A stretch of DNA of 64,000 nucleotides from Channallabes apus (lineage: Eukaryota; Chordata; Actinopteri; Siluriformes; Clariidae), in the NCBI GenBank assembly GCA_030522415.1, contig CM060126.1, positions 11,328,352-11,392,351 on the forward strand. The letters are read 5' to 3'. Under the pieces are notes generated by a model, which searched no databases, was not told the DNA's origin, and saw only the letters and a program-made list of their open reading frames with translations. The translations under genes and the position numbers were made by a program. Of this stretch, positions 24,529 to 36,367 are shown piece by piece; position 1 is the first letter of the stretch; each line of letters opens with the position of its first letter.

Positions 24529-27500
24529 TTACAGTACAGATACAGTAACAGTGAGTATGTGTTTCTTCTTCTTGAATGTTGCATGGCACGTGTCCTCTTT
24601 CACTCGCTCAGGGAACCAAAGATGAAGAAAATACAACTGTTCCACTTCCAGCATTATGTCAGCCTGAAAATAAGAATGTTGGGGTCAAAAGTCAATATAT
24701 AAGAATACTCCAGTAAAATAAACGTCCGATAAAAGTGATTAAAAACAACAGCCAAAAAAAAACAAAAAAAGTAACAACAACAATAATAATAATAATTCAT
24801 TCATCTTCTAATTCATTCATCTTCTATTCTATTCTATACGTGTGCGTGCATGCGTGTGAGTGCGTGTGTGCGCGCGGCCTTGGACAGGGTGCCAATCCAT
24901 CACAGGGCACACACATACACACACTACTTGGGAACTCTAATTAACCTAATGTACATGTCTTTGGACTGTGGGAGGGAACCAGAATACCCAGAGAAAACCC
25001 ACCAAGCACAGGGAGAATATGCAAACTCAGACTTTAAGTGGGAATCGAACATTTGACACTGGAGTTGCGAGGTCACAATGCTAACCGCTACACCACTGTG
25101 CCAGACAATAATAATAATAATAATAATACTTATTATTATTTTATATTATTATTATATAAATATTATAATAATTATGCAAGAATCTTTATTAAATTGAATT
25201 CAAAGCATTCCAGTTATTTTTATTTAGTTAAATGTATTCCAGAGCAGTTGTGAGTTGCTTTAGATAAAGGCTCCCACTAAACGCATAGTAAATGTAGATA
25301 CATGTAGTGCGTTAACCTGGCTGATGCTGAGCTGGCACTGGGAGACAGAGCTTATTTCAGGCAGTTCTACACACAGCTTTATCCTCTTGACTGAGTCACT
25401 GCTCAGGGAGCACATTGTCATCTGATGTTTTGGCTGCTGAGGTGGAACAATCTCTGTGCTGGAGATCACCTCAATCAGTCCTGGTCTGACCTTTTCTTTG
25501 TCGTCTTGTCCCTCAGTTAGCCGAATGCAGGACTCCTCTTCTTCTATTCGCAGTGAGCTGATCTGCTGAAGCAACGACTGGGCTGTGGAAATTCATTGTC
25601 AAAACTCAATAACGCACTTTAAAATCACCGGCACAGTGACCAAAAATTCATACTAATAAGAATTGAATATAGAATCAAATATCAAGGCATTTTCTTACAT
25701 CCAGAAACAATGTAATAATTTTCTCCCCTCTCTCTCTCAGACTGGTTAATATTTGCCTTTTACCTGGTTTAAATTGAGAATTATCCTGGTTTAATGGTCG
25801 ATGAAGTGACATTAGCCGGTGTTTCATATCCTGTAGACTGCCCTTTAGTTTGGCCTTCATGACAGTGTAGTGTTGTGACAGACTCAGCTTATGCTGCTTC
25901 TGGATGAAGTTTAGAGCCAGGAGGTGTATCTGCTCCTTTTCTTGTGAGTTTTTCTCTGCTCTGTGAAGAACCTCTGGGTTGAAGGCCACATCCACTATAT
26001 TGTAAATCTCTGCAAAAAAACAAAAACAAAAACAAAAAAAAACAGGCATATAGACATATAGCTGGAGATTGCACCGTATATTATTCCTTGGCAGGAATAT
26101 GTAAACTCAGAAACAAAAAAGGAACCCTGGAGCCGTGAAGTGGTAATACATGCTTTAGTTAATGGTCACATCATACATAAGAATAATAAGAATTTTATTT
26201 CTAACCTGGGGTCGGTTTCTCGATAACGCACACTATTCACGCGCTAAGAAGACTCTTAAGATATATCTTACGTTAAGTGATAACTTTTCTAAGTATATTT
26301 CTCGAACTGTCTCTTATGAGTCTTCTTAAGTCGCTGCCTCTTACGTCCGACGTTACAAGGCGCTGTCAACAGTGAAGGCCCTGAATTAGCTGACACCGGT
26401 TGCTCAGGAATTGATTTTTGACTCCTTTTGCATAACAGCGTTAAGAAAGACGGCACTTTCTATGCAAATTAAACACTGCACTAAATTCTTTTAATAGCGT
26501 TTATTTCAACATGGGTTAACTTATCAATAACATGCCATAATAGACAAATATATAAATTAAATCACCAAACTGTCGCTAATATTTTTCATGTAAGCTGTGG
26601 CGGTGAAACGAACCGGGTATACAATCATAGTTGATGGACAAACAGCTGATAACACTCTTCGCCAGCTTCAGGAACAATGTGAAACATGTCAGTTGTTGGG
26701 GTTGTATACTGTAGCACACTTGGAATGGAATACGATGAGATGACAGAGTGGAGGTTTAATACTCCTACTGTATCTCACCTACGCGGTTTCGCACAGGAGC
26801 TGTAAATGCGGTTCATCATGATTCAGCGCGAGTTTTGGTGCCATGGTTGCGTTTCCATTTTACCATGCAAAAAAAATTAAACATGTTTAACATGCGGAAG
26901 CTTGCGGACCTTGCAGATCTTTGCGGACCGTTGGGCGCTGGTCATTCGAGGCGGATCACGGTGCTTAATACCCCTCTCTCACCTGTGTGGCCTGACTCAT
27001 CTCCGTGAGCTGCCGCGATTGCCCGCCACATTCCTTTAACGTTCCGCGAAGTTTTTTGGGATTTGTTGACACCGTGAAATTTGGAATCAACATCTTTTTC
27101 CTTTAAAATGATACATTTTCTCGGATTAAACTTTTGATCTGTCATCTATGTTCTATTCTGAATAAAATATTGACATTTGCCATCTCCACATCATTGCATT
27201 CAGCTTTTATTCACAATTTGTTTAGTGTCCCAACTTTTTTGGAATCCGGTTTGTAGAAAAGTATGTGTAAGTGTGAAAGTGAAAACAGCAGTACGACAAG
27301 TTATGTTATACAGTATGGTTTGGAGGCAGTGGCACAGAAGAAAAAACAGGAGGTGAAGCTGGAGATGACAGATTTGAAGAGGTTGTGATATACATTGTGG
27401 ATGATTTTGATGGGCAGGATTAGACATAATTGGATTAGGGTGACAGCACTACTGTGCTGTGTGATGATGGTAGAATAATTATAAAGGTCTTGACTAAAAC

Positions 27501-30199
27501 AACATGCATGAGGAATCACAAAGGAGTTTTCAATTTCTGTAATGGAAAAGTACTCTAACTAGTTACTTTTATCAGAAAGTAACACTGTAATGTAATTACA
27601 ATAACTGATTGCTTTTTAAAGACAGCAATTTTGAAATGCATTTAGTTACTTTAAAAAGTAACGTCCCCCAACACTGGTGACAGAGGAAGCTGCAGAGGAC
27701 AGTTGCAGTTTAGTGGTCCCTATAGGGAGCACCCATCATGCATAGTGGCCACTGTACCACTCTGGAGGCAGTGCTATGATCTGTGGTTGCTTCTATGGCT
27801 CAGATACAGGCTCAGTTATATGGAAAAACAACAAAAATAAATAAATCAACTGGCAACCTGAATGTCTTGAATTGCCAGATTATTCCATCAGTTGGCTTTT
27901 CTTTCCTAATGACACGGTCATATTCCCGAATAACAATTGTTTACATTTTTCAGGACGCTTGAGGAAACATAAATTGGTCACCAAAGTGTCATGAGCATAG
28001 CCTTATTAGGTATCTATTGAATGAACTGGAAAAGACTTTATGGAGTTCTCTGACTCTCCCATCATCAATACAAGATCTCAGCCAAAAAATAATGCACCTC
28101 TGGACAGCAATAAACGGTATGTTATTGCATGATGTTGTTAAAATAATGGCACAGCCAATGTGCTCTGTAATAAACCTCTCTAACACAATTCTAACACACC
28201 TAATTACAGATTAATTACAGACCCAGATAAAAGACACTCACACACTTTCGGTCTTTGCGTATTAAGTACAGTATACGCTCTGGGTGGCTTGTTCGTTACC
28301 AAGGTTTTTGATATTTGCATGCGATTTAGGATTTTGACCACGTTTATTTCATCATTTTTTAATTTAGCCAGATGTAGTTTATGCTCATTGTATATCGCCT
28401 GTTTACTGGACTTTCGAATTTGGATTATCCCTGCCGGTTTTGATTGACGTGATCTTTGAACAGTGAGATAAAAATCCTTTTAGATTTATTGCCTGTAACG
28501 GCTGCACATGTCATTAATTAAGACACTGCAGTAATTCACCATACTGTATGTTCCTGTGTGCTGCAACAGCAACGTGTTCACTCTATCACCTGGTGAAGAT
28601 GATATCAACAATAATATATTAGTAGTCGTAGTAGTAGTAATAGTAATAATAGTGTCAATGATTTTGGCCAACATAAAATGTTTGTAGGACATTTGCATAC
28701 TGTCTTCCAAAGATCTGGAGGACATCCGAGGAATGCCTCCCAATATTTTCCTCGGGACATACAGTAAAGGGAACCCTATGCAATGACTTTTAGGAGTTGT
28801 TGGTATGGGACCTTTAACAGACACAACGGAGGAGTTATTTATTTGTTTGTTAATTGTTTTTTTTCTGTGAAGTTAATTATTTAATAAAACGAAAAAAGGG
28901 TTGACCAACTACTATAAAATATAAGCAGAAGTGAAAAGTAATGAATTACATTTACTCGCATTAGTGTAATTGAGTAGATTTTTCGTGTACTTCTACTTAT
29001 TAAAGTAGTTTTTAAAATTTGTAATTTTACATTTACTTAAGTATGTTTTGTTTGAAGTACTGTACTTCACTACATTTTAAGTCATATTCGCTACTGAATA
29101 AAAAATAAATGAATGAAAATGAAAAATAATAAAAACAATACAACGGGGAAGGAAAAAAATTGCACCCCGGAAACCACTGCATTGATTGATTGATGGACGG
29201 GAAGAACAAACGCGCTAAATTCACAAGAACGATGGAGACGGACAAAACAGATGCCAGTGATGCAGTCACAGCTGAAAGTGAAATGTCAACAAATTCTTAT
29301 GAAGCAAACCCCTGGCCATACAGTATTTAAGCGACCACTTTGATTTCAAGCACAACAAAGAGAACAGATTTATTATGCAAGGGTGTTCCATCCCCTTATC
29401 CCACCCCCGCTGTTAAATTATTTTTAACCCAGTAACATTTACTCTAAGAAGATTTTTAATGAGCTATTTTTTACTTTTACTTGAGTAGATTTTTATAAGG
29501 GTAAATTTATTTGTACTTCAGTAAAAGTTCACTACAGTACTTTTATTTGAGTACAAAATTGTATTACTCTTTCCACCTCTGAATATAAATAAATATTTTT
29601 ATGCTAAAAATAGTCAATTCAGGGGCAATAAACTTTGCTTTGTGTAGGGATTAGCACACAAACCTACAACTGCATCCTCCAAAAAGTTTTACTCCTTTTA
29701 AAGTTTTAAGGAGCTTGCAGGTGTAAGTTCATGTTAGATTGAACTTTGCATTGAACTAATCATATTTTGTTTATTTAATTTTTATTATGTTGTAGATGTC
29801 ATACGGGAAATCAGGTTTACCTTGGCTTTGAGAAATGTTCTCCAGTTTTCCACCACACACAGGAACAGGTTGAGTAGGAGAGGCCGGGGCAGCGACTCGC
29901 TTCCAGCTACACACGTTCACGTACAGCATCCCATGCTGTGGCTTCTGGAAGGGAGCGTACAAGCTTTAAAACATGACGCTATCCGCTGTAGGTGTATAAC
30001 CTCCTATACACTTTTTGTTATTTACCTGTACAGATGCGCGGAGGCAGGTGTTAGGCTCGGGGGGTGAAAAATATTCTGCACCGTCTTGCATCTGTCGTGC
30101 GATAAAAGTTTTGTACTCATCAGGATTATTTTGTGCCATTTCATCCAGCATGGACCAGAAATCGTTCACACGGTTCAGAGCAGATGCGGAAACGTCCAT
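24529..30199 (-). CDS. pih1d2: PIH1 domain-containing protein 2, five exons
   Basis: PIH1D2 belongs to the PIH family of HSP90/R2TP-type co-chaperone adaptors, some of which help assemble axonemal dynein; the exact role of this member is less certain. Exons on the minus strand: 30026-30199, 29821-29944, 25764-26009, 25317-25582, 24529-24663; all GT-AG with matching phases, 945 nt, 314 residues (human protein about 315). The N-terminal PIH1 domain is seen in NDFWSMLDEMAQNNPDEY (about 12-29) and EIYNIVDVAFNPEVLHRAEK (about 100-119). The C-terminal CS-like domain includes IKLCVELPEISSVSQCQLSI (about 247-266) and ends ...ILTVTVSVL. The start is the first methionine, with MDVSASALNRVNDFW fitting the family. 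The gene is convergent with dixdc1. The third-from-5' intron boundary region (26010-29820) is repeat-filled. No break was seen. Confidence 0.93.
24885..25102 (-). repeat. Old tRNA-derived SINE, DANA/Mermaid type
   Basis: Reads on the minus strand as a diverged relative of the SINE seen at 32896 and elsewhere: GGCACAGTGGTGTAGCGGTT, then GGATTGGCACCCTGTCCAAG. It lies between pih1d2 exons 4 and 5 and is followed by an (AAT)n tract. Confidence 0.7.
25108..25160 (+). repeat. (AAT)n and TTA-rich simple repeat
   Basis: Tandem AAT units that change into TTATTATT-type units, probably the A-rich edge of the adjoining SINE. Confidence 0.85.
26214..26350. mobile_element. Terminal fragment of a Harbinger-like element
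   Basis: GGGGTCGGTTTCTCGATAAC followed by TTAAG-rich sequence resembles the ends of fish PIF/Harbinger non-autonomous elements. The opposite end was not found, so this is a fragment in the long pih1d2 intron. Confidence 0.4.
26942..27255 (-). mobile_element. DNA transposon terminal fragment
   Basis: On the minus strand it begins CAAACCGGATTCCAAAAAAG, then TTGGGACACTAAAC, a widespread fish DNA-transposon end. A small frame starting MTDQKFNPRKC is part of this repeat and not a gene. The rest of the element is missing or too decayed to see. Confidence 0.5.
27550..27677 (-). mobile_element. hAT terminus fragment
   Basis: Minus strand CACCAGTGTTGGGGGACG followed by repeated AGTTACT/AAAGTAAC motifs, typical of one end of fish hAT elements. 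The partner end was not identified. Confidence 0.5.
28926..29581. mobile_element. hAT-type non-autonomous element in a pih1d2 intron
   Basis: Ends CAGAAGTGAAAAGTAAT and CAGAGGTGGAAAGAGTAAT (right, inward) with flanks AATATAAG and AATATAAA (7 of 8 identical). It shares both ends and the internal GTACTTAAGT/TACTTGAG motifs with the larger element at 36574-39399, so the two are the same family. No transposase is present. Confidence 0.8.
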
Positions 30200-30938
30200 G
30201 CTTTATCAACTTGTCTACCATTAACTAATTTAGTTGGCTATCTGCGCGCCAGTGCTTGTCTAAACTCGCAGTTTAATATTAGTGAGATAACTTTAAGATT
30301 AGCTAAGAATAAGATACCTAGTTGTTTGTTTTGGTCGCAAATGTAGTTTCAATAAACTACTGTATGAAACACACTAAAATTACCGAACAGACCAGTGGCA
30401 ACACGAAACCTTTATTAGTATCGTCCGTTTCCATAGATACAAGCCCCAACTAACAGCTAAATCGCAAATAGGTCACTGCTTACTACATTGGCGCACTTCT
30501 GTAGCGTTTAAAGACTTCGCATACCCTCCGTAGGGCACTATATTAGAATGTAGGGCTGCGTTCCATTCCAAAGTGAATGTCGGTTAAGGGAACTTCCCTC
30601 GACACAAATCGTTCGAAACACCCTGCAACGTCACCGGCACCGACGTCACTTCCTCCGTGCGTACCTCGGATACTTGTTGCTCCCGTTGTTGATGTTTCAC
30701 ACTGCGGACATTATAACTTAAATAATTTTTATGATTAATAAATGTGTCATTAATATTATGTCATCCTCTTTAATAATGATAATAAGTTATAAATCCCCTT
30801 TCAAGCTCAATTTTTTCCTCCGCGCATCAGCAAGATGCAATAACTATTGCAAAATTTCACTCCCTGTGTATTGGAATCATACTTACCCTGGCTGAACACA
30901 CTGTGCAGGGTACTTTAGGCTGATCGGAACGCACCTAA
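30200..30938. other. Region upstream of pih1d2
   Basis: Likely pih1d2 promoter and upstream sequence. Relatively CG-rich patches occur near 30520-30670 (ACGTCACCGGCACCGACGTC). No exon of a neighbouring host gene was recognised; TGCGTTCC motifs at 30557 and near 30925 hint at an eroded repeat. Confidence 0.4.
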
Positions 30939-31221
30939 CAGGCCCGTAGCCAGCCTAGTGCAAGGTTTTTTATTTTATTTTATTTTTTTTAAAGTGGACC
31001 TTTTTTCCCTCAGTATTTTGTATTTGAGTATATTATTGAGAATATTTACTCATTTTGTATTTCATTTTGAGGTTTAAATACTGCATTTTAGTGACGTGCT
31101 GGATTACTGTAGCTTGTCTGCTGGTATCATAATGTGCATGCTTTTGATGCACCAAAAATATTTACTACAATGTTGTCAAATTGCTTATCAAGATCATGTG
31201 CTACTTTTTTTCACTCCAAAA

Positions 31222-31231
<10 letters not shown>

Positions 31232-31280
<49 letters not shown>
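31232..31280 (+). repeat. (CA)n microsatellite
   Basis: About 24 CA units; it generates spurious His-Thr open frames in all three plus frames. Confidence 0.95.
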
Positions 31281-31284
<4 letters not shown>

Positions 31285-31479
31285 TCAAAAGTTTAAAAAC
31301 CACACTAACAACAGAATACATTTAAGGAATTTTTACTGGAATATTATTAAACTACAAATTCAACTTCTCTCATCGACATGCTCTCTCATTTCTTTGTCTT
31401 TGCCTCTTCACTTTCTTGAATTTATGGAATAAGAACACTGGTCAGCTCCAGTCTTCTTGGACACAACTTAGAGAATATG

Positions 31480-31482
<3 letters not shown>

Positions 31483-31573
<91 letters not shown>
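31483..31573 (+). repeat. (AC)n(AT)n compound microsatellite
   Basis: About 27 AC units changing into about 18 AT units, immediately before a 5'-truncated SINE. The microsatellite probably grew from the TG-rich middle of that SINE. Confidence 0.9.
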
Positions 31574-31578
<5 letters not shown>

Positions 31579-31611
31579 TGTGTCTTTTAAGATTTCTTCT
31601 ACCGATTTTGT

Positions 31612-31743
31612 GACCTGCGATGGATTGGCACCCTGTCCAGGGTGTACCCCGCCTAGTTCCCGAAGTCTCCTGGGATAGGCTCCAGGTCCCCCGCGACCCT
31701 GAACACAGGATTAAGCGGTATAGAAAATGAAGGAATGAATGAA
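31612..31743 (+). repeat. SINE 3' half (DANA/Mermaid type)
   Basis: Starts CTGCGATGGATTGGCACC and ends in GAATGAATGAA. The tRNA-like head is missing. Confidence 0.85.
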
Positions 31744-31790
31744 CGATTTTGTGGCCTGAATGAAAAATCCTAGATCACTGAAGATCTCTT

Positions 31791-31975
31791 CTTGACCTTC
31801 ACTGAGCTGGTGCACATCACCACATCACCTTGACCTTCCCTGAACTGTTGCACATCACCTTGTCCTTCCCTGAGCTGTTGCTCACCACTTTGACCTTCAC
31901 TGAGCTGTTGCACATCACCTTGTCCTTCCCTGAGCTGTTGCATACCACTTGGCTCTCACTGAGTTGTTGTGAATC
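31791..31975 (+). repeat. Short imperfect tandem repeat
   Basis: Four or five units of about 40 bp built on CACATCACCTTGACCTTC and CTGAGCTGTTG, with small variations. No function is apparent. Confidence 0.7.
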
Positions 31976-32783
31976 AACTGTAATACATAGCCATTGGTCA
32001 GTGATGTAGTGTGTAGTGCAATGAACTGTTTAATTATCATTACCTGAAACACACTTGTATATTATTTATTAAATGACCTGGCCTGGCTACTGTCTGTTAA
32101 TGTTTATTTAAGATGTTACAGACTTGTCATAGCCATTCAGACTGCTCAAGATAAGGCACAAGAGAACTATTCTGTGTGTGATGTGGGGTTGACGATTAGC
32201 TACCACTTAACTAGCGTTAGCAATTTGAGCTTGAGGTAGTTTAGACTTAGTTTGAACATATGTTCAATATTCTGTGATAATGACGCTGCTGCCTGCTTTC
32301 TCTTCCATCTCTCCTGCTCTTTTCGACCCATACATATTATACACCGCTGGATACCGCCTCACAGATTTAAAAAATCTGCGCAGACTTGTCACATGTTGCG
32401 TTTTTTTTTTTTTGTTGTAAATTGTTTTGTAATAAAGTGTTATTTTAAATAATGCCCAACAATTTTAATCTGTCTCAAAAATAATAATAATAATGATAAT
32501 AACAAAAAATTCTGGACATTTGGCAGTGGGGGGTGGGTCGTTCGAACCACCCGAACCCCCCTGGCTACGGGCCTGCTAAGAAAGTGACCACGGTGAAATT
32601 GGTTTGACGTTGGATATTCGAGCTCCGGGCTCCAGATTCTGATTTGTAGCGAAGATTCGCTAACAGAGTCCGGCAAAAGCACGTCGACAACTGCGCGAGT
32701 TAGGGACCGTCTGCAAATTACTGTCCGACTGAAATACGGATAATATTTATATTATGAACATATTTTAAATAAATATATGATCT

Positions 32784-32895
32784 ATTGCCTCAAAACCTAT
32801 TCTGAAATGTGTGTGCACTTGTCCTGCAGAGGGCACAATCTTTTTGTATTCAATATAATCACTTTTCATATTTATTAATAATTAATATTTAATAG
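32784..32895 (-). repeat. Satellite monomer fragment (same family as 61451 array)
   Basis: Minus-strand copy of the roughly 150-bp monomer that forms the array at 61451-63830; shared landmarks are the complements of GTGCCCTCTGCAGGAC and AAAGTGATAATATTGAATA. Other pieces of this family lie at 33927-33994 and 34327-34400. Confidence 0.8.
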
Positions 32896-33256
32896 ACGGC
32901 ATGGTGGTGTAGTGGTTAGCACTGTCGCCTTGCACCTCCAGGGTCCGGGTTCGATTCCCGGCCAGGCTCGATTCCCGTCTCTGTGTGCATGGAGTTTGCA
33001 TGTTCTCCCCGTGCTTGGTGGGTTTCCTCCGGGTACTCCGGTTTCCTCCCACAGTCCAAAGACATGCAGATTAGGCTAATTGGCGTTCCCAAATTGACCA
33101 TAGTGTGTGAATGAGTGTGTGTGTGTGTGTGTGTGTGTGTGCGCTCTGCGATGGATTGGCACGCTCTCCAGGGTGTACCCTGCCTTGTGCCCAGAGTCTC
33201 CTGGGATAGGCTCCAGGTCCCCGCGACCCTAATACAGGATAAAGCGGTATAGAAGA
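32896..33256 (+). repeat. Full-length tRNA-derived SINE
   Basis: Starts with a tRNA-like head containing polymerase III box A (TGGTGTAGTGGTTAGCACTG) and box B (GGGTTCGATTCC), then a body (CATGGAGTTTGCATGTTC) and a TG-rich stretch. Its GAATGAATGAA tail lies at 33802-33825, beyond a solo LTR that split it. Confidence 0.9.
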
Positions 33257-33801
33257 TGTAAAGTTTTTCTAAAGTTTTGTAGTAGAAGAGGCGAGTTGCT
33301 CGGTCTGTCCGCTGTGCTTCGGTAAGCTTTTCTGGCGCCAGGAGAGACTCAGTCAAACACACACACACACGTTGTCTGTCAGAAAGGTCTCTGTTTATTA
33401 ACAGCAAAAGATGGGGTTCATATATATTTGACCAAACGCCTGAGCTATAGACATATGTTACTACAAAGAGCATGAACCATTGTAAATGTCCTGGTGAGAT
33501 CCTGAAGAATCAAAGGAGAGGAAGATAGAGGTGTCCGTGCAGAGACAGATCACAAGATGTTGGCTCGAGTTAGGGGGAGAGGGGGAAGGAGACAGAGGGA
33601 GATAGAGAGAGAGAGGGGAAGAGAGAGAGACATAAAGAGAGTATGGGAAGGTGAGCGTGGGAGCGTTCACACCTTTAAGAACAGATGCAAGAGGAGACAG
33701 GAAGATAGCAGCAGGAAAGATTTAACACGTTGGTATTAGATCTATGAGGAAGAGAACTAGAGAGCAGAAACAGCTCCTTTATATATAAAATAATTCTAAC
33801 A
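33257..33801 (-). mobile_element. Solo LTR inserted in a SINE tail
   Basis: Begins TG and ends CA with a 5-bp duplication GAAGA on both sides (33252-33256, 33802-33806). On the minus strand it has a TATA-like TATATATAAAGGAGC near the start and an AATAAA near 33399. No internal region remains, so it is a product of LTR-LTR recombination. Confidence 0.8.
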
Positions 33802-33825
33802 GAAGATGAATGAATGAATGAAGCA

Positions 33826-33926
33826 CGGGGAGAACATGCAAACTCCATGCACACAGAGACGGGAATCGAACCCGGACCCTGGAGGTACAAGGCGACAGTG
33901 CTAACCACTACACCACCATGCCGCCC
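33826..33926 (-). repeat. SINE head fragment, inverted
   Basis: Minus-strand copy of the same SINE with only head and early body present. It faces the copy at 32896 tail to tail, forming an inverted pair. Confidence 0.85.
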
Positions 33927-33994
33927 ACTTTTCATTTTTTATTAATAATTAATATTTAATAATTCTGCATTTTACTTCAATACCTTCCCGGTCA

Positions 33995-34326
33995 GGGGCG
34001 GCACGGTGGTGTAGTGGTTAGCACTGTCGCCTTGCACCTCCAGGGTCTGGGTTCGATTCCCGGCCAGGCTCGATTCCTGTCTCTGTGTGCATGGAGTTTG
34101 CATGTTCTCCCCGTGCTTGGTGGGTTTCCTCCGGGTACTCCGGTTTCCTCCCACAGTCCAAAGATATGCAGGTTAGGCTAATTGGTGTTCCCAAATTGAC
34201 CGTAGTGTGTGAATGAGGGTGTGAAAGTGCGTATGTGTGTGTGCCCTGCGATGGATTGGCCCGCCTTGTGCCCGAAGCCTCCTGGGATAGGCTCCAGGTC
34301 TCCGCGACCCTGAATAGAGGGTATAG
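33995..34326 (+). repeat. SINE with long target-site duplication
   Basis: Same family as 32896. The flanks 33973-33994 and 34327-34348 (TACTTCAATACCTTCC...GGTCA) are a 22-bp duplication with one mismatch, showing it inserted into a satellite monomer. Confidence 0.9.
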
Positions 34327-34404
34327 TACTTCAATACCTTCCAGGTCATGTGACCTATTGCCACAAAATCTATTCTAAAATGTCTGTCCACCTGTAAGGA
34401 TTTC

Positions 34405-35083
34405 TTGGTTTTTGGTAGACCCCTTTTTGTCTACTCAGTGCTCCGCCTGTATTCTGCTGTCCCGCTTGGATCCAGGGAACCCCCCAATGAACAGGTGGAA
34501 GAAAATTTGGAGAGGTGGAGGTATGCTCTGGAAAGCAGAGGAATGAAGGTTAGCCGCAGCAAGACGGAATACATGTGTGTGAATGAGAGAAACCCAAGAG
34601 GAACAGTAAGGATACAGGGAGCCGAGGTAAAGAGCGTGCAGGATTTTAAGTACTTAGGGTCAACAGTCCAGAGCAACGGAGAGTGTGGAAAGGAAGTGAA
34701 GAGGCGGGTACCGGCAGGTTGGAATGGGTGGAGAAAAGTGTCGGGTGTGTTGTGCGATAAAAGAGTATCAGCAAGAATGAAAGGAAAGGTGTACAGGACA
34801 GTGGTGAGACCAGCGATGCTCTACGGCTTAGAGACAGTGGCACTGGAGAAAATACAGGAGGCAGAGCTAGAGGTAGCAGAGCTGAAGATGTTGAGGTTCT
34901 CTTTGGTAGTGACAAGGATGGATAGGATCAAGAATGAGTTCATCAGAGGGACAACCCATGTTAGATGTTTTGGAGATAAAGTCAGAGAGGCCAGATTAAG
35001 GTGGTTTGGACATGTTCAGAGGAGAGATTGTGAATATATCGGTATAAGGATGCTGAGGTTGGAACTGCCAGGCAGGAGGCCTA
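34405..35083 (+). pseudogene. LINE reverse-transcriptase C-terminal region, first part
   Basis: The open frame contains motifs of the C-terminal part of non-LTR retrotransposon polyproteins: MKVSRSKTEYMCVNE (about 46-60), VQDFKYLGSTVQSNGECG, VVRPAMLYGLETVAL and EARLRWFGHVQRRDCEYIG (last 30 residues before the break). This architecture is typical of RTE-like families; exact clade was not decided. It is 5'-truncated and interrupted at 35083 by a 7.2-kb element; it resumes at 42333 in the same frame. Confidence 0.85.
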
Positions 35084-35427
35084 CACTGTAAAAAAAAAAA
35101 AAAAAGTCCTAAATTTACGGAAAATAACTTTGAAATTTTATAGTAGTTTTACTTTTTTTTAAAAACTACATACAAATCTCTGTAAAATTATAGACATTAT
35201 CTGTAAATTACGGAGTCGACTGTTTTTTAAGTATTATTTCAATATTGAGAAATCAACTCACATTAACAGTAAAAATACCATATTCTTTTTACTGTGTTTT
35301 TTCTGTTTTTGTAAATTACGTGTAGCTTTATGTAAAATTACAATAATAAATTGTAATTAAATACAAAACTCATTAGATAAAGGTTAATGTCCATACAAAA
35401 AATTTATTGTTTTTCTTTGTAATTTTG

Positions 35428-36367
35428 TGTGAGGGTTGCCCACTAGAGGGCAATGTTTTGTGTTTGTAGTTTTTGGCTGTAGACTCAGTTTCCCAGAAGG
35501 CACCTCGGTCAGGTGACACGCATGCTCACCTGAACTGAGGAAGCTCATTAGCTTTATTATAAGTAACTGTGTGTTCTGGGGAACTGGGTCAAGCATTAAT
35601 GTGAGTTCTGTTAAGTGGGCCTTTGTTTTGTTCTGTTTTAGTTGGTTTAATTATACAGTAGTTGGCCTTTTGGTTTTGGAAGCTGTAAGTTAGTTATTTG
35701 TCTTAATTTATGTCTCTTTGCCTCTGTGTCTCCTAGCAGGATTAGCCTCTAGGAGAATTAGCCTTTTGTGTTTACCCTCATGTGTCAGTAACCTCCTTTG
35801 CATGTGTAGTTCTTAGTCTGTATGAATACTAATGAGTTCACTACTAACCTGCTTAGATCTTAGTCTGTCTAGTCTCATTGTCTGTTTAGATCATCGTCTG
35901 TTTAGGTACTAACCTGTTTAGCCACTAACCTTTAGAGTTCTTAGTCTGTTTCATATCTAGTCTGCTGTGTACCTAGTCTGTTTGCCCCTTGGGTCTCTGG
36001 ATAAGAGCCTGTTTAGCCATTAGTCTGATTAGCTACTAGCTAGCTTAGCAGCTAATGTGCATAGCAGCTAGTAGGCCTAGCCAAGTCTGTCTCGTGTGTG
36101 TTGTGTGCATGTATTGTCCCTTGTGTTTAGTCTGCTAGGCTGTTTAGTGTGTCTTGTCTGGTTTGTATCCGCTGTGTATTGTATTAGTGTAATCCCAAGT
36201 CTGTGTATGTTTAAGTGTTTTATGAGTTCTCTTTAAAATATGCTCCAAGTTCAAGCCAACTTCCTTTGTTCGTTTGGTTTTGTTATTAAAGACTGTTACA
36301 CCTCATCCCCCTCTGCGCCTATGCCTCACCTTCATGCCCACAGTCCAACACCTAGCAGTTCGTGACA
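35428..36367 (+). mobile_element. Solo LTR, 940 bp
   Basis: Starts TGTGAGGGTTGCCC and ends AGTTCGTGACA with a 5-bp duplication TTTTG on both sides (35423-35427, 36368-36372). A probable ATTAAA polyadenylation signal lies near 36285. The interior between about 35690 and 36190 is made of degenerate repeats of TTAGTCTGTTTAG. Family not determined. Confidence 0.8.

Larger units (their letters stand above)
30939..32575. mobile_element. Unclassified DNA transposon, 1.6 kb
   Basis: Ends CAGGCCCGTAGCCAG and its inverted partner CTGGCTACGGGCCTG are perfect over 15 bp, and both are flanked by CTAA. Inside are CA and AT microsatellites, a SINE fragment and four imperfect copies of a TTGACCTTC.CTGAGCTGTTG unit (31791-31975). 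No transposase frame was found. Confidence 0.7.

Noticed and set aside
31096..31432. Several overlapping frames with poly-Thr/His
   Set aside because: They are translations of a CA microsatellite in three frames.
33461..33739. Frames rich in Ser/Pro/Leu or Arg/Glu on both strands
   Set aside because: They come from a GA-rich tract inside a solo LTR.
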